The notes below the pieces were generated by a model. The model was not told the DNA's origin. It searched no databases and saw only the letters and a program-made list of their open reading frames with translations. From positions 293,161,647-293,225,646 of the forward strand of contig NC_134455.1 of NCBI RefSeq assembly GCF_047948215.1: 64,000 nucleotides of DNA. Reading direction: 5' to 3'. The position numbers were made by a program, and so were the translations under genes. Position 1 is the stretch's first letter, and every line of letters starts with the position of its first letter. Below are positions 25,201-36,904 of this stretch, one piece after another. The stretch comes from Lycorma delicatula (Eukaryota > Arthropoda > Insecta > Hemiptera > Fulgoridae).

Positions 25201-27704
25201 ACAAATGTTATAAATTTGTAAAAATTAAAAACAGCTGCAATTATTTTAATAAATAAAGATTTTTGTAAAATTAAAATATATTTAATTTACTTTAAAACAA
25301 AATGTAGTAATACACATAATTTCGATTGTTTAATGCTTTTTGAGAATCAAGTTATGTTTTTGTATTTGTTGTACTCTAAAACTGTACCATATTTTTCCAA
25401 TTGAATCTGAAGCCAAAAAAGTGAAATTTTGTTTTGAATTATTTTTTATGAAAAATGCCGCGTTTCTTCACTCGTGAAGAATATGCTGATTTAATTTACA
25501 GTATGATTTTGCAATGAAAGCACATCATCTGCGGTGGAAGAATTCCACGTTGGTATCCTAGACGAGTAGTTCCAAACCATAAAGTACTTTGTCGAATTTT
25601 GAATAATCTTCCTAAGAATGGTAAACTTCCGAGTGCTCATTTTCATTTGAATGTGAACCGTTACATGGTGATGAAAGAGAAAACATCTTTCAGGTGTAGC
25701 AGCTTAGTCCTACTATGAGCACGGGAAGAATTTCTACATGATTCAACATTCCAGAAAGCACCGTTTGGTCTTTAACTTTGGTCTTCAAGGTCATAACTTC
25801 AAGTTTGATGATCTTGCTAGATGACTGCAGTTTTGTCAAGGGTTAACAATAATTATAACTTAGTCGTTAAGTTTTGTTCTGTTACGTTTCTAATAATAAA
25901 AGTTGATTTCTTTTTGTTTTTTTATAAAATTTATTTCATCAATTTTCTCAGAATTCAATTATCTATTAGTTTTAATAGTAATATTTAAGCATTTATTAGA
26001 CTTTTAACAAAACTATTTATTTCAAACCTAAAAAAACGTGTTTTTTCGACACCGAATTTTATGTTTTACGTTTGATATCTTAAAACCTTCGGAAAATACA
26101 ATTCTGAGATATGTTTTATTCAATTTTTTTTTCAAAAACATAAGACACCACCAAATTTATTCCTTACATAACACCTTAAAAATGTTAACATGACCTCATT
26201 TCACTGATGGAATTGAAGTCCGGACAAAATTTTTCGCTTGTTGTAACTCGATAGTAAAGCGTTTTCAGACAAATGATTATATGTACTTTTTTCCTTACCT
26301 CAAGTTCTAGAATCAGTTTCAAATTATTTCCCTTTCCTTCTTATATATGTATATATATTACACTCTGGATATTTACTACAGGAGTATTAGTTAAGGAATT
26401 ACAAATAACCACATTACATGTATACAGGTACATAGAATATTATTCTATTTTCAGTACATAAATAATTAAGGATTTTTATCTGTTTAAACGTTTTTACGTC
26501 TTCTAAGATTTCATCTATATTATAAATCTTGAACATTACCTTTTATAATGAGGAAAATACAAAATTATTATTTTTGAAATAAGCAATATCAATTACTATT
26601 GTAAATTTCATTATCTTATTAACTGCATAAGAATAAATAACTATTATTTATTGATCTTGTTATAACAATAATAATAAAAAAATATTATGCATGTTTCATT
26701 TTGCTCTACAAGAAATCATAAATATTTTAAAACTTGCAAAGCTATGCTTATTACACGTACAATCATTAAAATAATAAGATCTGATTTACCTGACCAAAAT
26801 TTATTAAAAAAAAAAAAAAAAAAACTTATATTTCTGTTATTGAAATCTAGGTATTTTAAAGTACCCTTTTTTTGTAAGAATAATTTTTTTCACGAATAAA
26901 GTTTTTCATGAAAGTTAAGCGTAATGAACATTGCGTGAAATTAAAACACTGGGAATGTTTTGATTCACATTCACAAAAAGATTGACAGAACTTCTGTAAT
27001 TTAATTAAAACTAGAAAAATCTTTTTTACAAACAAGAGCGTATTTTACCTTTCAAAACTACTAAAAAAAGTGTACATTACTTATAATAATTGAAAATTGT
27101 AAACAATCTTAATAATTATTATTAAATTATCTTCTGCCTTCGGATTTATTATTGTTGTTGCTGTTATTGTTATTATTATTATTATTTTTTTATTGTTATT
27201 TAATAATCATAAAATATATGAAAATAATTTTATATTTGATCATCAATCAATGACCAATATATTGGAACATACATTTTGATATTATTATTATTATTATTTT
27301 GTTATTAACGAGTAATCAAAATATTTTAGCATGATGTTACCTAAATATTTTCAATTTAATATTTAAATTTTTAAATGAGTGTATAAATTTAAAATACGAA
27401 AAATCATGTACCCACCATTTTGGTTGTGGTTGTTGTTTACATTCTGTCCATTCTGGTTGTTGTTTTGATTCTGAAACTGGTTGTTGTTATTCTGGTTATT
27501 TCCATTTTGATTATTGTTGTATTGGCTGTTGTTGTTGAAGTATTGGTTGTTGTTCTGGTTTTGTTGTTGTTCTTCACTTACTGGAGAAACTTCATTCTGG
27601 TTGTTGAAGAAACCGCTGAAGCACTGTCGTTTGGATTGTCCATAAGGATGGACGGCGGCAGCAGCGAAGCCAACGAGAACCAACAATACCAATGAGGACT
27701 TCAT
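22246..27704 (-). CDS. Gene A: secreted Asn/Gln-rich prion-like protein, 589 aa
   Basis: Coding exons are 27704-27416 and 23726-22246; the intron is 3689 bp. The donor is AATG^GTGGGT and the acceptor is TGTTTTCAG^GTAAC; phases (1 then 2 nt) rejoin a Gly codon, so the in-frame ATG just before exon 2 is intronic. Residues 1-17 are a signal peptide (MKSSLVLLVLVGFAAAA). VHPYGQSKR follows and ends in a dibasic site before QCFSGFF, which holds the only cysteine. From about residue 45 to 565 the chain is nearly all Asn and Gln with regular Tyr and almost no charge. Recurrent (Y/N)GQNV and QYQNQN units are visible. The C-terminus is PVSSSWFQSLKWGL. Asn/Gln codons are mixed AAC/AAT and CAA/CAG, so this is a maintained reading frame and not one pure triplet tract. 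No function is established. A secreted structural coat, glue, sheath or silk-like material is inference from composition. Confidence 0.87.
24481..24767 (-). mobile_element. SINE family 1 in the gene A intron
   Basis: Reverse-complement copy of the SINE at 9312, full length, with the tRNA-like head at the right end (ccactagaccaaccc) and the ggaggctaaac tail at the left. It is absent from the matching position in copy B (near 56010), so it inserted after the duplication. Confidence 0.85.
24825..26340 (+). mobile_element. Long-TIR DNA transposon relic with DUF4817-like transposase start
   Basis: The ends are imperfect inverted repeats of some 250-300 bases. For example, aactgattctagagtttga at 24852 mirrors the stretch at 26300-26320. 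Between them, from the ATG at 25455, a broken frame reads MPRFFTREEYADLIY, then PRRVVPNHKVLCRILNNL. This is the N-terminal helical domain seen in many insect transposase-like proteins of the mariner superfamily (DUF4817 style). Later frames are stopped and the catalytic half is missing. It lies in intron 1 of gene A and at the matching site in gene B. Domain naming is from memory of the family. Confidence 0.7.
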
Positions 27705-27710
27705 GTTGAA

Positions 27711-27744
27711 GGCGACGGTATAATAACCGTCGCCGTCTTATATA
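27711..27744 (-). promoter_or_regulatory. Gene A promoter: TATA box and GC-rich inverted repeat
   Basis: On the minus strand TATATAA occupies 27744-27738, 40 bases before the ATG. Between them ggcgacggt (27711-27719) and accgtcgcc (27726-27734) form a perfect 9-bp inverted repeat with a 6-base loop. With normal TATA spacing, transcription would start around 27713, inside this repeat, leaving a leader of only about 10 bases. Confidence 0.7.
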
Positions 27745-27759
27745 CTTTACTGTTATCAT

Positions 27760-30700
27760 CCCTACTCGATATCAATAACTAAGGTTGTAGGTCATCCGAT
27801 GTTGATAGTTAAACATAATTTTCAAAAATAAAATAGAATAAAAAAAAGTTTACGCATTTTTTTTAAATGATGTAATTTTTTTGTAAATTTATTTTTTACT
27901 ATCTATGGAATAATTTCCTTTACTAAAAAAAAAAAAATGTTAAAATACTCTGAGTAAACAATCTATAATAATCCTTAATCTTTGTTAAATAAAACTAAAA
28001 AAAAAAAAAAATAGTATTAAAACGCCTTTTTGTATCTATTTTTACTTATATATTTTTTTTAAATGCTCAAATTACAATTTTTTGTTCTTAACATTTATTA
28101 CTTTTTCAAAAAAACTTTAATAATGGTTTTCATCTAATTTATATATTTAAAAATTTTGTACAAATGGTACATTTAGTGAAAAAAATATTCACCTTTGTTT
28201 TAAAAAATAAACCTATTTATTACTTAAATATTTTCTTTTGCTAAAAAATTCAACTCATTTTGATAATTATTCCATCACTGTTAATTTATAAACTAGTCTT
28301 CTAGTTTAATATATTAGAATAATAGTCTCTTCAGTACAAGTTTGTTTTTTTTTTTTGCTCTTAATTGTTGTATTCTTAATTTTTGCATAATTATTGATTA
28401 GGCTTACAACCGTTTTTATTTTTAATCACTGTTATAACCGAATCTGTTTTTTGAAAATGTTGGCTTTTGGGCAAATTTGACCTTTAGGTGATATTCCGTG
28501 TATTTGTTTCTTGCAATTTGACTACAAAGTGGTATAGGTTTGGATTGTTTTTATTGACAAATATCACGGGAAATTTCCATGTAGTCTTTTGTACGTAATA
28601 TTCTACGATATTTACTGAAATTAAACTGATGTAAGCTCCTAAAGGGGGTCATTTAAATTCTATTTTTTATTTATTTTACTTTTGAGAGTATTGTAGTATT
28701 ATCGAATTATACTCTTACGCAACTTAATCAAATTTATAGAAAGAAAGGTGTGTTTTTTTTGAGAAAACAGAGTTTTGTTGTTTTATATTTTTTTTAGAAT
28801 TTATATAACATACTATATTTTGTATTTATTTTAGTCATGATTACTGACTTAAACATCTAGAAAATTATTCAAATAACTAATACTGCGCTATTCAAAATCT
28901 TCAGAATTTTTAACAATCTCTAATAATGCTGTAGCCGAAGATCCTACGCGATAAACGACCACTTACTCCCGTCAGTTATCGGTATTCGAGTTTCATATGA
29001 ACAAATACTCTCGAATTTGTTTGATACTTTATAGAAATATCCGGTTATCATGATTGCGACATATTTTCAAATATTTGTTACACCTTCATAAATGCTCCTT
29101 TCCTTGATAAAATTGAAAATTATTTTCAGTAAATGTTTGGGTTTTATTTTTAAATCCAAGTTTCATACTATTTTTCTTAAAATATTTGAACCTACGGTAA
29201 AATAGATAATATTTACAAAAACTTAATTTTATGATGGATTAGATAAACATAAAAAAATTGGAAAAATATTTAAAACATAAGTATTAAGATGAGTTGCTTT
29301 TACTAATACAAATACATATTTTTATCTTCATATCAAAAAGCTATATTTTCCGATAAGATTTTGTTTTTGAATTATTATCTAAATTTTCTGTTTTTACATT
29401 TATTTGCAGAGCCGATCACCTAAAACTAAGGAATCATGAATTCGATCTGAGTGATTCCTTATTATTAAGTTTGTAGAATTTGAGAAAATGTTTCTTAAAT
29501 ACATTGATTCTTCACAGAAATCTTATTTCACAGAAAATTTATCTTACTTTAAAAATAAATAAATAAAACCTATATATGAAAAATAAATGTTATATACAAT
29601 CTCCTTTTTTCTAATTAGAATTTGAAATCATCCATAGACGGTTAGATGATGTCAGTTACTTCCAGTTTGCGTTCTGTGAAATAGTCTAAATTAAAAAAAT
29701 AAATTTGAATGTCTTCATTGTTTACTTTTATATATTTCCTTGATAATATTTTTGTTACAAAATATAAGTGTTGTATGTTGATGGAACATTAACTTCGCTG
29801 AAAACTATTCAATGCTATTTCTGATTGATTATTTCCTGATTTTGAAAAAGAGGAGTTTCACGTTTCGGTCCTTACTTATGTTTATTTATGAATGTATTAG
29901 TCTTACCTTATTCCAAATCCCTAGTTGAACTATACAATTACGTTCACACAACTAATTAACTTTATTTCGGATCTGAAATCACCTCCAATTCAAACGTTAG
30001 TAAGCTACTGGTCCTTTTTTCGTTTACTTTGTCGTTGACATAAAGAGAAAATTTAAGTAAAAAGAAATTAAAGGATAACATAACTTGAATTTGGGCATTT
30101 CGTTAGTGTAAGGAATATTTCACATTATATATATTTACTCTTTGGATACAATGGACCAATTAAGAATACTTTCTGTTTTTGTGTATTTATATTCGGCGTT
30201 TTAAATTGTTAAAATAATGGATAAAACATCTATATCAACGTTGTAAAAGATATAAAAAAATATTTGGTAGAGAAGCAAAATAAAAATCCACAAAGTAAAT
30301 CTTTTTTGGTCAGAGGAGGATCATGTCGTAATTGTTTTTTTTTCATAATTAAAAAATAAATAAATAATATGTAATTATTAATGATATTTGAGAAAACGGT
30401 AAATTATCTTCTTCATCATCTAAAAGAAAAATATTAAATATTTAAGTGGAAGATTTATGCTAATTTATTTTTACAATAATATTACTCAAAGATAGAATAA
30501 AACTGAAAAACAAAATCTAATTATTATATTTATCATGAGATAACATATGAAAAACAAATTAATAATAACCGTTATAATTAAAGTGAATTAGTCTGATGCA
30601 ACAAAACCTATAATGCTTGTAAAACTAGTGCTTGTCTTTCTTTCTGAAAACTAGATAAAATAAATATTCAAAGATTTAAATACAGCTTAAATTTAAATTT

Positions 30701-31020
30701 TTTTTATTTAAATTAATTTTTCATGCCACTTTAAACGCCACAAATCTTTGATATTAGAATCTACTGTGGACGCCATATGGATTATGCTGGAAGGTCCTGC
30801 TTCACATCCTCGATGAAAATTCATGAAATCACATTAAAATACATTAAAACACATCACATTCAAAATCACATTTAAAACACATTAAAAGAAAGGTATCTAT
30901 CTAAAAAAATGCCATTCTTCAACGACTTACTGTATGCATTTTTAATGAAGTAGCTGATTAATTTGGTCTTGGCCTTAATAATTCAAATGAAACTCACCTA
31001 ATGGCATTTTTGTAGATGAC
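27760..31020. other. Upstream flank of gene A
   Basis: No exon is visible. The stretch is collinear with 58960-60490 and 61560-62610 in copy B. About 800 bases of it (about 29400-30190) have no counterpart in copy B, where a LINE fragment sits. Confidence 0.6.
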
Positions 31021-31028
31021 TTATTAAA

Positions 31029-31320
31029 CCCACCGGGATTGTTCAGTGGTGAACTCTTCATTGTAAATCAGCTTATTTTGAGTCCATAGTTCTAAGATTC
31101 AAATCCTAGTAATAAAGGCAGTTACTTTTATACGGATTTGAATACTAGATCGTGGTTACCGGTGTTCTTTGGTGGTTGCGTTTCAATTAACCACATATCT
31201 CAGGAATGGTCAACCTGAGTCTGTACAAGACTACACTTCATCTACATTCATGCATATCATCCTCATTAATCCTTTGAAGTAATACCGTACGGTGGTTCCA
31301 GAGGCTAAACAGGAAAGATA
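31029..31320 (+). mobile_element. SINE family 1, upstream flank of gene A
   Basis: Diverged copy of the 9312 family (cccaccgg head, ggtgttctttggtggttg body, gaggctaaac tail). Target duplications of cttattaaa flank it at 31020-31028 and 31324-31332. Copy B is empty at this site (near 62615). Confidence 0.8.
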
Positions 31321-32458
31321 TATCTTATTAAAACTGTTTTTAGAAATGAAATTTTATTTTCCAAACTTAAACATATCAGGTTTAGTTCATACAGTTTTGG
31401 AAGAGGACGTAAAAAACTAACCAACTCTGTCTCAAGTAAAAATTTAATGTTTGAATTTTTCCTTATGTGAAATATTCTTTCTTGTAACGAAACGCATAGA
31501 TAAATTTGTTGTTTAAGCAGTGTCTCTTATCAAGCCATTTTTTTAATAAATTGAATTTCTTATACTTAAATTTTCTGGGATGTTTATTGGACGAGGGGAA
31601 CTGAATTTTGTTTCATGATATAATTTTTAAAATCTTTTTATAGTAAATACGCATAAAAAAGAATCTTCAACAGTTGGAGGGAAAAGTAAGTCGTAAAGGG
31701 AATATTTTGTGAATGCTATTTGAGGTTGTATTTTATTTTTATTCGTTAAAGTGTTTCTACGTATTTCGACTTAAAAGTGTAAAATTGTTTCATGTTGATT
31801 CTTATGTCATTTGATTCTTACTTCTTAGTTCACTGCTCACCTTCTAGAAATAATTCAGTTAAATAAACAATTTTTTTGCGGTTTCAATATCCGAAGAAAA
31901 TCTTTTAGATATCTTCAGTATGGTTGAAGTTGCTGATTAATCTAGGAAAAGGAAATTAATTACAAAAAAGTGAAAAAAATAATGTCGTCAAGGAAAGAAA
32001 ATTACATTTTCTTAATTGCCAAGCTTCGTAATTAGAAACAATTTTTCAGTTAATTTCATCGATGTAATAGTGTTTGTAAAATGTATTCTTTTGTACTTAA
32101 TTTCTATATAGGATAATTGATGGTAAGTAAATATATATACATTTCTTTTGTTCAATTACTGTCCTATTCTCTCGCATAAAATGTTAATTCACGTTTTAAA
32201 TCCTAGGCAAAAACCATGATTCCCTATTGACGCCTTTCAAAGAAAGGTGTATAAACTATATATGCAATTTTTATTTTTAGGTTTTTTTTCAGCCTTAATC
32301 ATAACTGCGTAACACTTTTTTTATTGATATATTGATAAAGTTTCTGCGGTAGCCGTGAGATAAATCTTTTCTGAATAAACCTAATGGATTTTTTAAAAGA
32401 AAAATTATGTACGTGGTCGAATAAACGATTTCAGAAATCTTTTTCCTTTTTCTGTTCT

Positions 32459-32481
32459 ATATATATATATATATATATATA
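32459..32481. repeat. (TA)n microsatellite
   Basis: About 23 bases of alternating AT in a region without genes. Confidence 0.85.
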
Positions 32482-32789
32482 AATCTAGTGGTTTATGTGA
32501 TTCTACAAAAAACTACTTAACCGATTAAATTGTAATTTTACATGAAGATAGTTTTTATAACTGGAAAGAACATACGACTCTTACCATCACGAAATGTTTC
32601 ACCATTTCTAGTTGGTGGCCTTTTGAATAGCTTACAGTAACAACTAGATTATGTTATTTGACTACGTATAAGTTACTATGGTCAAACTGTAGGTCAAATC
32701 TAATAGAAACCACTGACAGTATTTAAAATTAGATTTTCTACAAGAACTTCTTTTTTCTTTTTCAGTATTCTTTCATTTATCAAGAAAAC

Positions 32790-33060
32790 TAGCTTTAAAG
32801 GTGCGACGGTGTATGCCATACTTTCTTTTAGACCTGTCCTTCATTTTCAAGCTTTTCCAGTTTCCACTTAAGTCTTTTTCGTTGGCAATAAATAAGTCGC
32901 AAGGGCAGACTCTTCTTGACTTTTTGGTTTGGTGTCCTCTTGAAAAGTCATTGCTTCTTGCATGGGCAACTGTATATGGCTCGCTCCAGACTCTTCTGTG
33001 GGAAGAATTTGTATATATATATATATATATATTCCAGAGAGAAAAGTTGTAAATATTGAA
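32790..33060 (+). mobile_element. Helitron helicase C-terminal relic
   Basis: The frame from 32801 reads FKLFQFPLKSFSLAINKSQ followed by GQTL, the conserved motif of Helitron (PIF1-like) helicases. After a one-base shift the continuation reads LLKSHCFLHGQLYMARSR, matching the family's HGQLYVALSR motif. A (TA)n tract (33009-33031) follows. The rest of the helicase and the Rep domain are absent. This is a short broken fragment. Confidence 0.72.
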
Positions 33061-33061
33061 T

Positions 33062-34960
33062 TCAAATCCAAAAAAAATTAAAACACAAAAAAATTAAAAC
33101 ACAAAAAAAATAAACAAGAAAAAGAGGAAAAAAGTCCGTCACTTTCTCGTAGTGTTTGTCGGGTAACACTAAGAAAATACAAACATTCAAAATACAAATT
33201 CGCTAAGCAAATATTTTTTTATCCGTACGAAGAGCAGGTTAAACTACTATCTTTAAGGTGGGAGGCGACTGTTCTGTTCTTCAGATTACTCGAAAAAGTT
33301 TCGAGTTCTATGCTGACCAAACTGTTCCTCTAAAAAAACACAATATCATGATAGTATTTACAAATTGGACAGGCTTTAATTGTTATTTATCGTTATTATT
33401 CTCATTGTCATATACATGATTATAATAGACATAATGTTAGTATAGTTCACATTCTGACTAGACTGCGATTTCTCCGAAAGCGTTTATTTAAAAAGTAAAA
33501 TGCTTTTGATTTAGTCGCATAATTAATTCTTGAGGTTTTTTTTTACTTTTAGCCGACCATTTATTGTAAGAAAATTACGTTTTAATTTTTAATACATTAA
33601 TATCACTGGTTATAATAAATTGTTTGGTAATCATCTCATAAGTACAGTAATGAGGTTTTGCTAAATGCAGTTTATTAAATACATGCAGATGTAAGTAAAA
33701 ACACAATGTAAATGTAAAAGCAATACGATATAATTGTTGTTTAGATATAGTTTATTAAAAACAATATAAAATCGTTCAAATAATTTTTACTCTAATAAAT
33801 AAACACATAATCGGCATTTAAAAATGTACATGTATTATCGGTACAGTAATAAAGTCAAGTACCGGATCAAAGCAGGCTTCGTTTTGTCCTTTTTTATATG
33901 AAAGAAAGAATATTTTCTAGAAATTCTAGGTTTTGGTAATCCTTATAAGGAATTTCTCTTAAACCTGTAGGCCGTGTTTCTATCCACAAATTGAGAAATA
34001 AAATAAAATTTATTGTTTAAATATTACTCGTAAATCTACTAATTAAACATTTTTATGATATAACAACTCATTCATTTATTGATAAAAAACTATTAAATAT
34101 CGTAAGAAAAAATTGTTTATATTATACCAGTAACCATATTAATTATTTATTTCAATAATGTTTTTCTTTTTTTTTATAAAAAAAAAAAAATAATAATAAA
34201 ATTGTTTGGAGTAGAAAAAAATTAGGATGTAAAATATTTATAACAAAATAAATAAAATGATTGGGGTTGTACTGAATTAGTCTGATGCAACGAAATATAG
34301 AATCTCGTGGATTTAATCAATAGTATACTTATTTAGTTACGTTTCTGTTTAAAAATCAAGACGTAAAAAAATAATAAATATTTTCAAATAAACAGAAATT
34401 CAAAAAGTGCTTAAACACATTTAATTACTTAACATGTAAGTAAATTTTGTTTTATTTTTTGAATGGTGGCATCATAATTTCCGGAAAAAGGCAAAAGATT
34501 CTTAAAAGTGATCCGTAAAAGATCCAAAAAATTAATATTTTTGAAACGAACCATGTCTATAAATTCACCATTCATCAACACTTTAAGTATTTTTATGAAA
34601 ATGGAAGGATATTTACTTTTAGCATTTATTCAAAATTAGCTGTCTAAATTAAAAAGTGTTCTGGAGGATGCCATATTCCTTTTGAATAACACTTTTTTCC
34701 ATTTTCTCAGTTTAATGGCATTTTAGTAAATCTTAGATTAAAATTCATAACAAAAGAAAAATTTGGTTGTTAGAGCATATTTCAAGACATGCAGATTTAG
34801 TTATATCGATTTTTTATTGTTTACTTATTGGAATTGTAAATTGTGTCGAATATTTTTAGGCTGCCACCTAAGTATAATAATTTTATAGCTAGATAATTTT
34901 ACAAAATAAAAAAGTAAAATGGGCTCCTAGGAAATTTTTAGGTCCGACTTCATGTAATGA
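33062..34960. other. AT-rich stretch with flank-like fragments
   Basis: No exon is recognised. Around 34275-34300 the phrase agtctgatgcaacgaaa matches the flank phrases at 30590 and 62170 and, inverted, 18085. This suggests another fragment of the duplicated flank or a dispersed repeat. Confidence 0.4.
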
Positions 34961-34967
34961 TTAATAA

Positions 34968-34970
<3 letters not shown>

Positions 34971-35007
<37 letters not shown>

Positions 35008-35143
35008 GGTAATGCTTCGCAGATCCGGCAATGCTTCGCTATTGCTATATATATGTATATATATATATATATATATATACAAACATATATGAAACAAACA
35101 AACAAAAACTACAAGAAAAAACATACAAACAGATTATTTTATT

Positions 35144-35184
<41 letters not shown>

Positions 35185-35960
35185 TATATAGAGAGAGAGA
35201 GTGGGAGTGAGAGAGTTTAAATGAACACAATTGAAAATTTGATAAAAAATTTAAAAAATGAACTTCACAAATTTTACTTTCACTTATTCTCCATCCCCTT
35301 TTCCCTTTCCAACTTCTCCCTTTCACCCTTCTCACTCGCCCCTCTCCCAGTTTCCTTTTTACCCTTTCCCGTTTTCCGCTTTTCTCTTTCCATCTTTTCC
35401 CCTTTTCCCCGTTTTCCATTTCCCCATTTTCCCTTTTGCCCACGCGTAAATCGGTCCATTAGTTTTTTGGTCTTTAGCGGACACACATACAAACATGCCT
35501 TTTATATATATATATATATATGGAATAAAATAATCTGTTTGTATGTTTTTTCTTGTAGTTTTTGTTTGTTTGTTTCGTAAATATCTCGCGACCGGCCCCA
35601 CCTAGAGGGTATAGTCTTTGCAAAAATATTTCATTTCACGTAACTAATATTCATATTCTGAATATGAACCAAATCGGTCCATAAATATAATTTTCCTAAA
35701 TATCTTAACCCCAGTGCCATCTACCGGGTTCATTTTTTGCATAGATAATTCTTTCCATGTAAGTAACATGTATTCTGAATATGAGGCAAATCGGACCATA
35801 AATACAATTTTTAAAAATATCTTGACGCCAGCGCCACCTAGCGGGTCCAAACTAATTCAGAAACCATCCCTGGCATGCGTCCAACCATTCCCGAAAGTTT
35901 CATCGCTATCGGATGAACGGTTTAGGAAGGCATAAGAGACATATAGACAGACAAACATTC

Positions 35961-35991
<31 letters not shown>

Positions 35992-36000
35992 CTAGCAGAC
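34971..36000. repeat. Compound repeat: (TA)n tracts, perfect 56-bp inverted repeat, pyrimidine tract
   Basis: Arms 35091-35146 and 35521-35576 are exact reverse complements over 56 bases and continue into (TA)n on the inner side. Between them 35288-35440 is almost purely C/T on the plus strand. Further (TA)n tracts lie at about 34971-35005, 35049-35080 and 35964-35990. Phrases such as aaatcggtccatta and acggtttaggaaggcat resemble the 3' tails of arthropod retroelements, but I cannot assign a family. Six-frame reading frames here are artefacts of simple sequence. Confidence 0.85.
35585..35860. repeat. 117-bp tandem repeat, about two and a half units
   Basis: The phrase gaatatgaaccaaatcgg at 35660 returns as gaatatgaggcaaatcgg at 35777, and gccacctagcgggtcc-type phrases return at the same spacing. 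The units are diverged. Confidence 0.8.
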
Positions 36001-36904
36001 TAGACAGACGTTGTCCTGACGCGGCATTATTCTGTAATAAATGCACACACATAAATATAAGTAACTTAATTAAGTTAAAATTAGCAGTAATGTGTTCTAA
36101 ATTTCATTAAAATGACTATTAGTATGATACTATCAGTTTGTGATTGTTGTGTTATTGTAATGGATTTATTGATTAATGTGAAGTATGGTTAATATTTATT
36201 ATCACTAAGTATTGAGATGTCCGATGAAAATTGAATTAAAAAATCGAAACGTAGTAAAATTACTAATTAGTGTAATTAATAAATTTTCATCCACATTACG
36301 ACTAATTTTCACTTAACATCATTGTAAAAAAGTACCTCCTACATATTTTTTATTTATTTAATAATTTTGATGTTTCATAACCATGTAACAGCTTAATTAA
36401 TCAATTAATAAAACAATTAAAGCACTGTAAAAAAGCAACGTAGTTAAAATTTTAGTAGAAATTTTTATCATTTTTCTCATTATTTATTTTAACATCTATT
36501 TTGCCAAATTTTAGATAATTGTAAATTAAAAATAATTTTAGAAAACTTTTTATAAAATTAATCAGCTAAAACATTATAAATTCAATTTTTTAAATATACT
36601 TTCAACTATATTTTAAGTAACTAATATTTTAATTTTATAAATATTATAATTTATTTTACAAACTTAAATTTTTATTTTCAAAGAGCCGTTCAATACTTCA
36701 TAAGTTGCATAGAATCAAATGAGAACTGACAATTTAAATTTGTAAGTTAAGTTGATTGTTATTGAATGCACTTGTATACATCATTAAAATTCATGAAAAA
36801 TCATGTAAAATACTCACTTCAATACTGCACCTTACAAATTTGCACAATGTACATTATTTAATTAAACTTTAAAACGTTATTTCAATAAATAATAATATAA
36901 TATT

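Larger units (their letters stand above)
21810..31960. repeat. Segmental duplication, copy A
   Basis: Roughly collinear with 53420-63050 in the same orientation, offset about 31.6 kb. Matching anchors run from the 3' flank (tgtttctaacaagg) through both exons, the intron transposon and the promoter to the far upstream flank (cttaccaaa-type and ggtttagttcata phrases near 31380 and 62695). Indels are explained mostly by insertions private to one copy. Copy A carries gene A. Confidence 0.85.

Noticed and set aside
34927..35601. Frames rich in Tyr-Ile or Lys-Gly-Glu around the (TA)n and C/T tracts
   Set aside because: Simple-sequence artefacts without conserved content.
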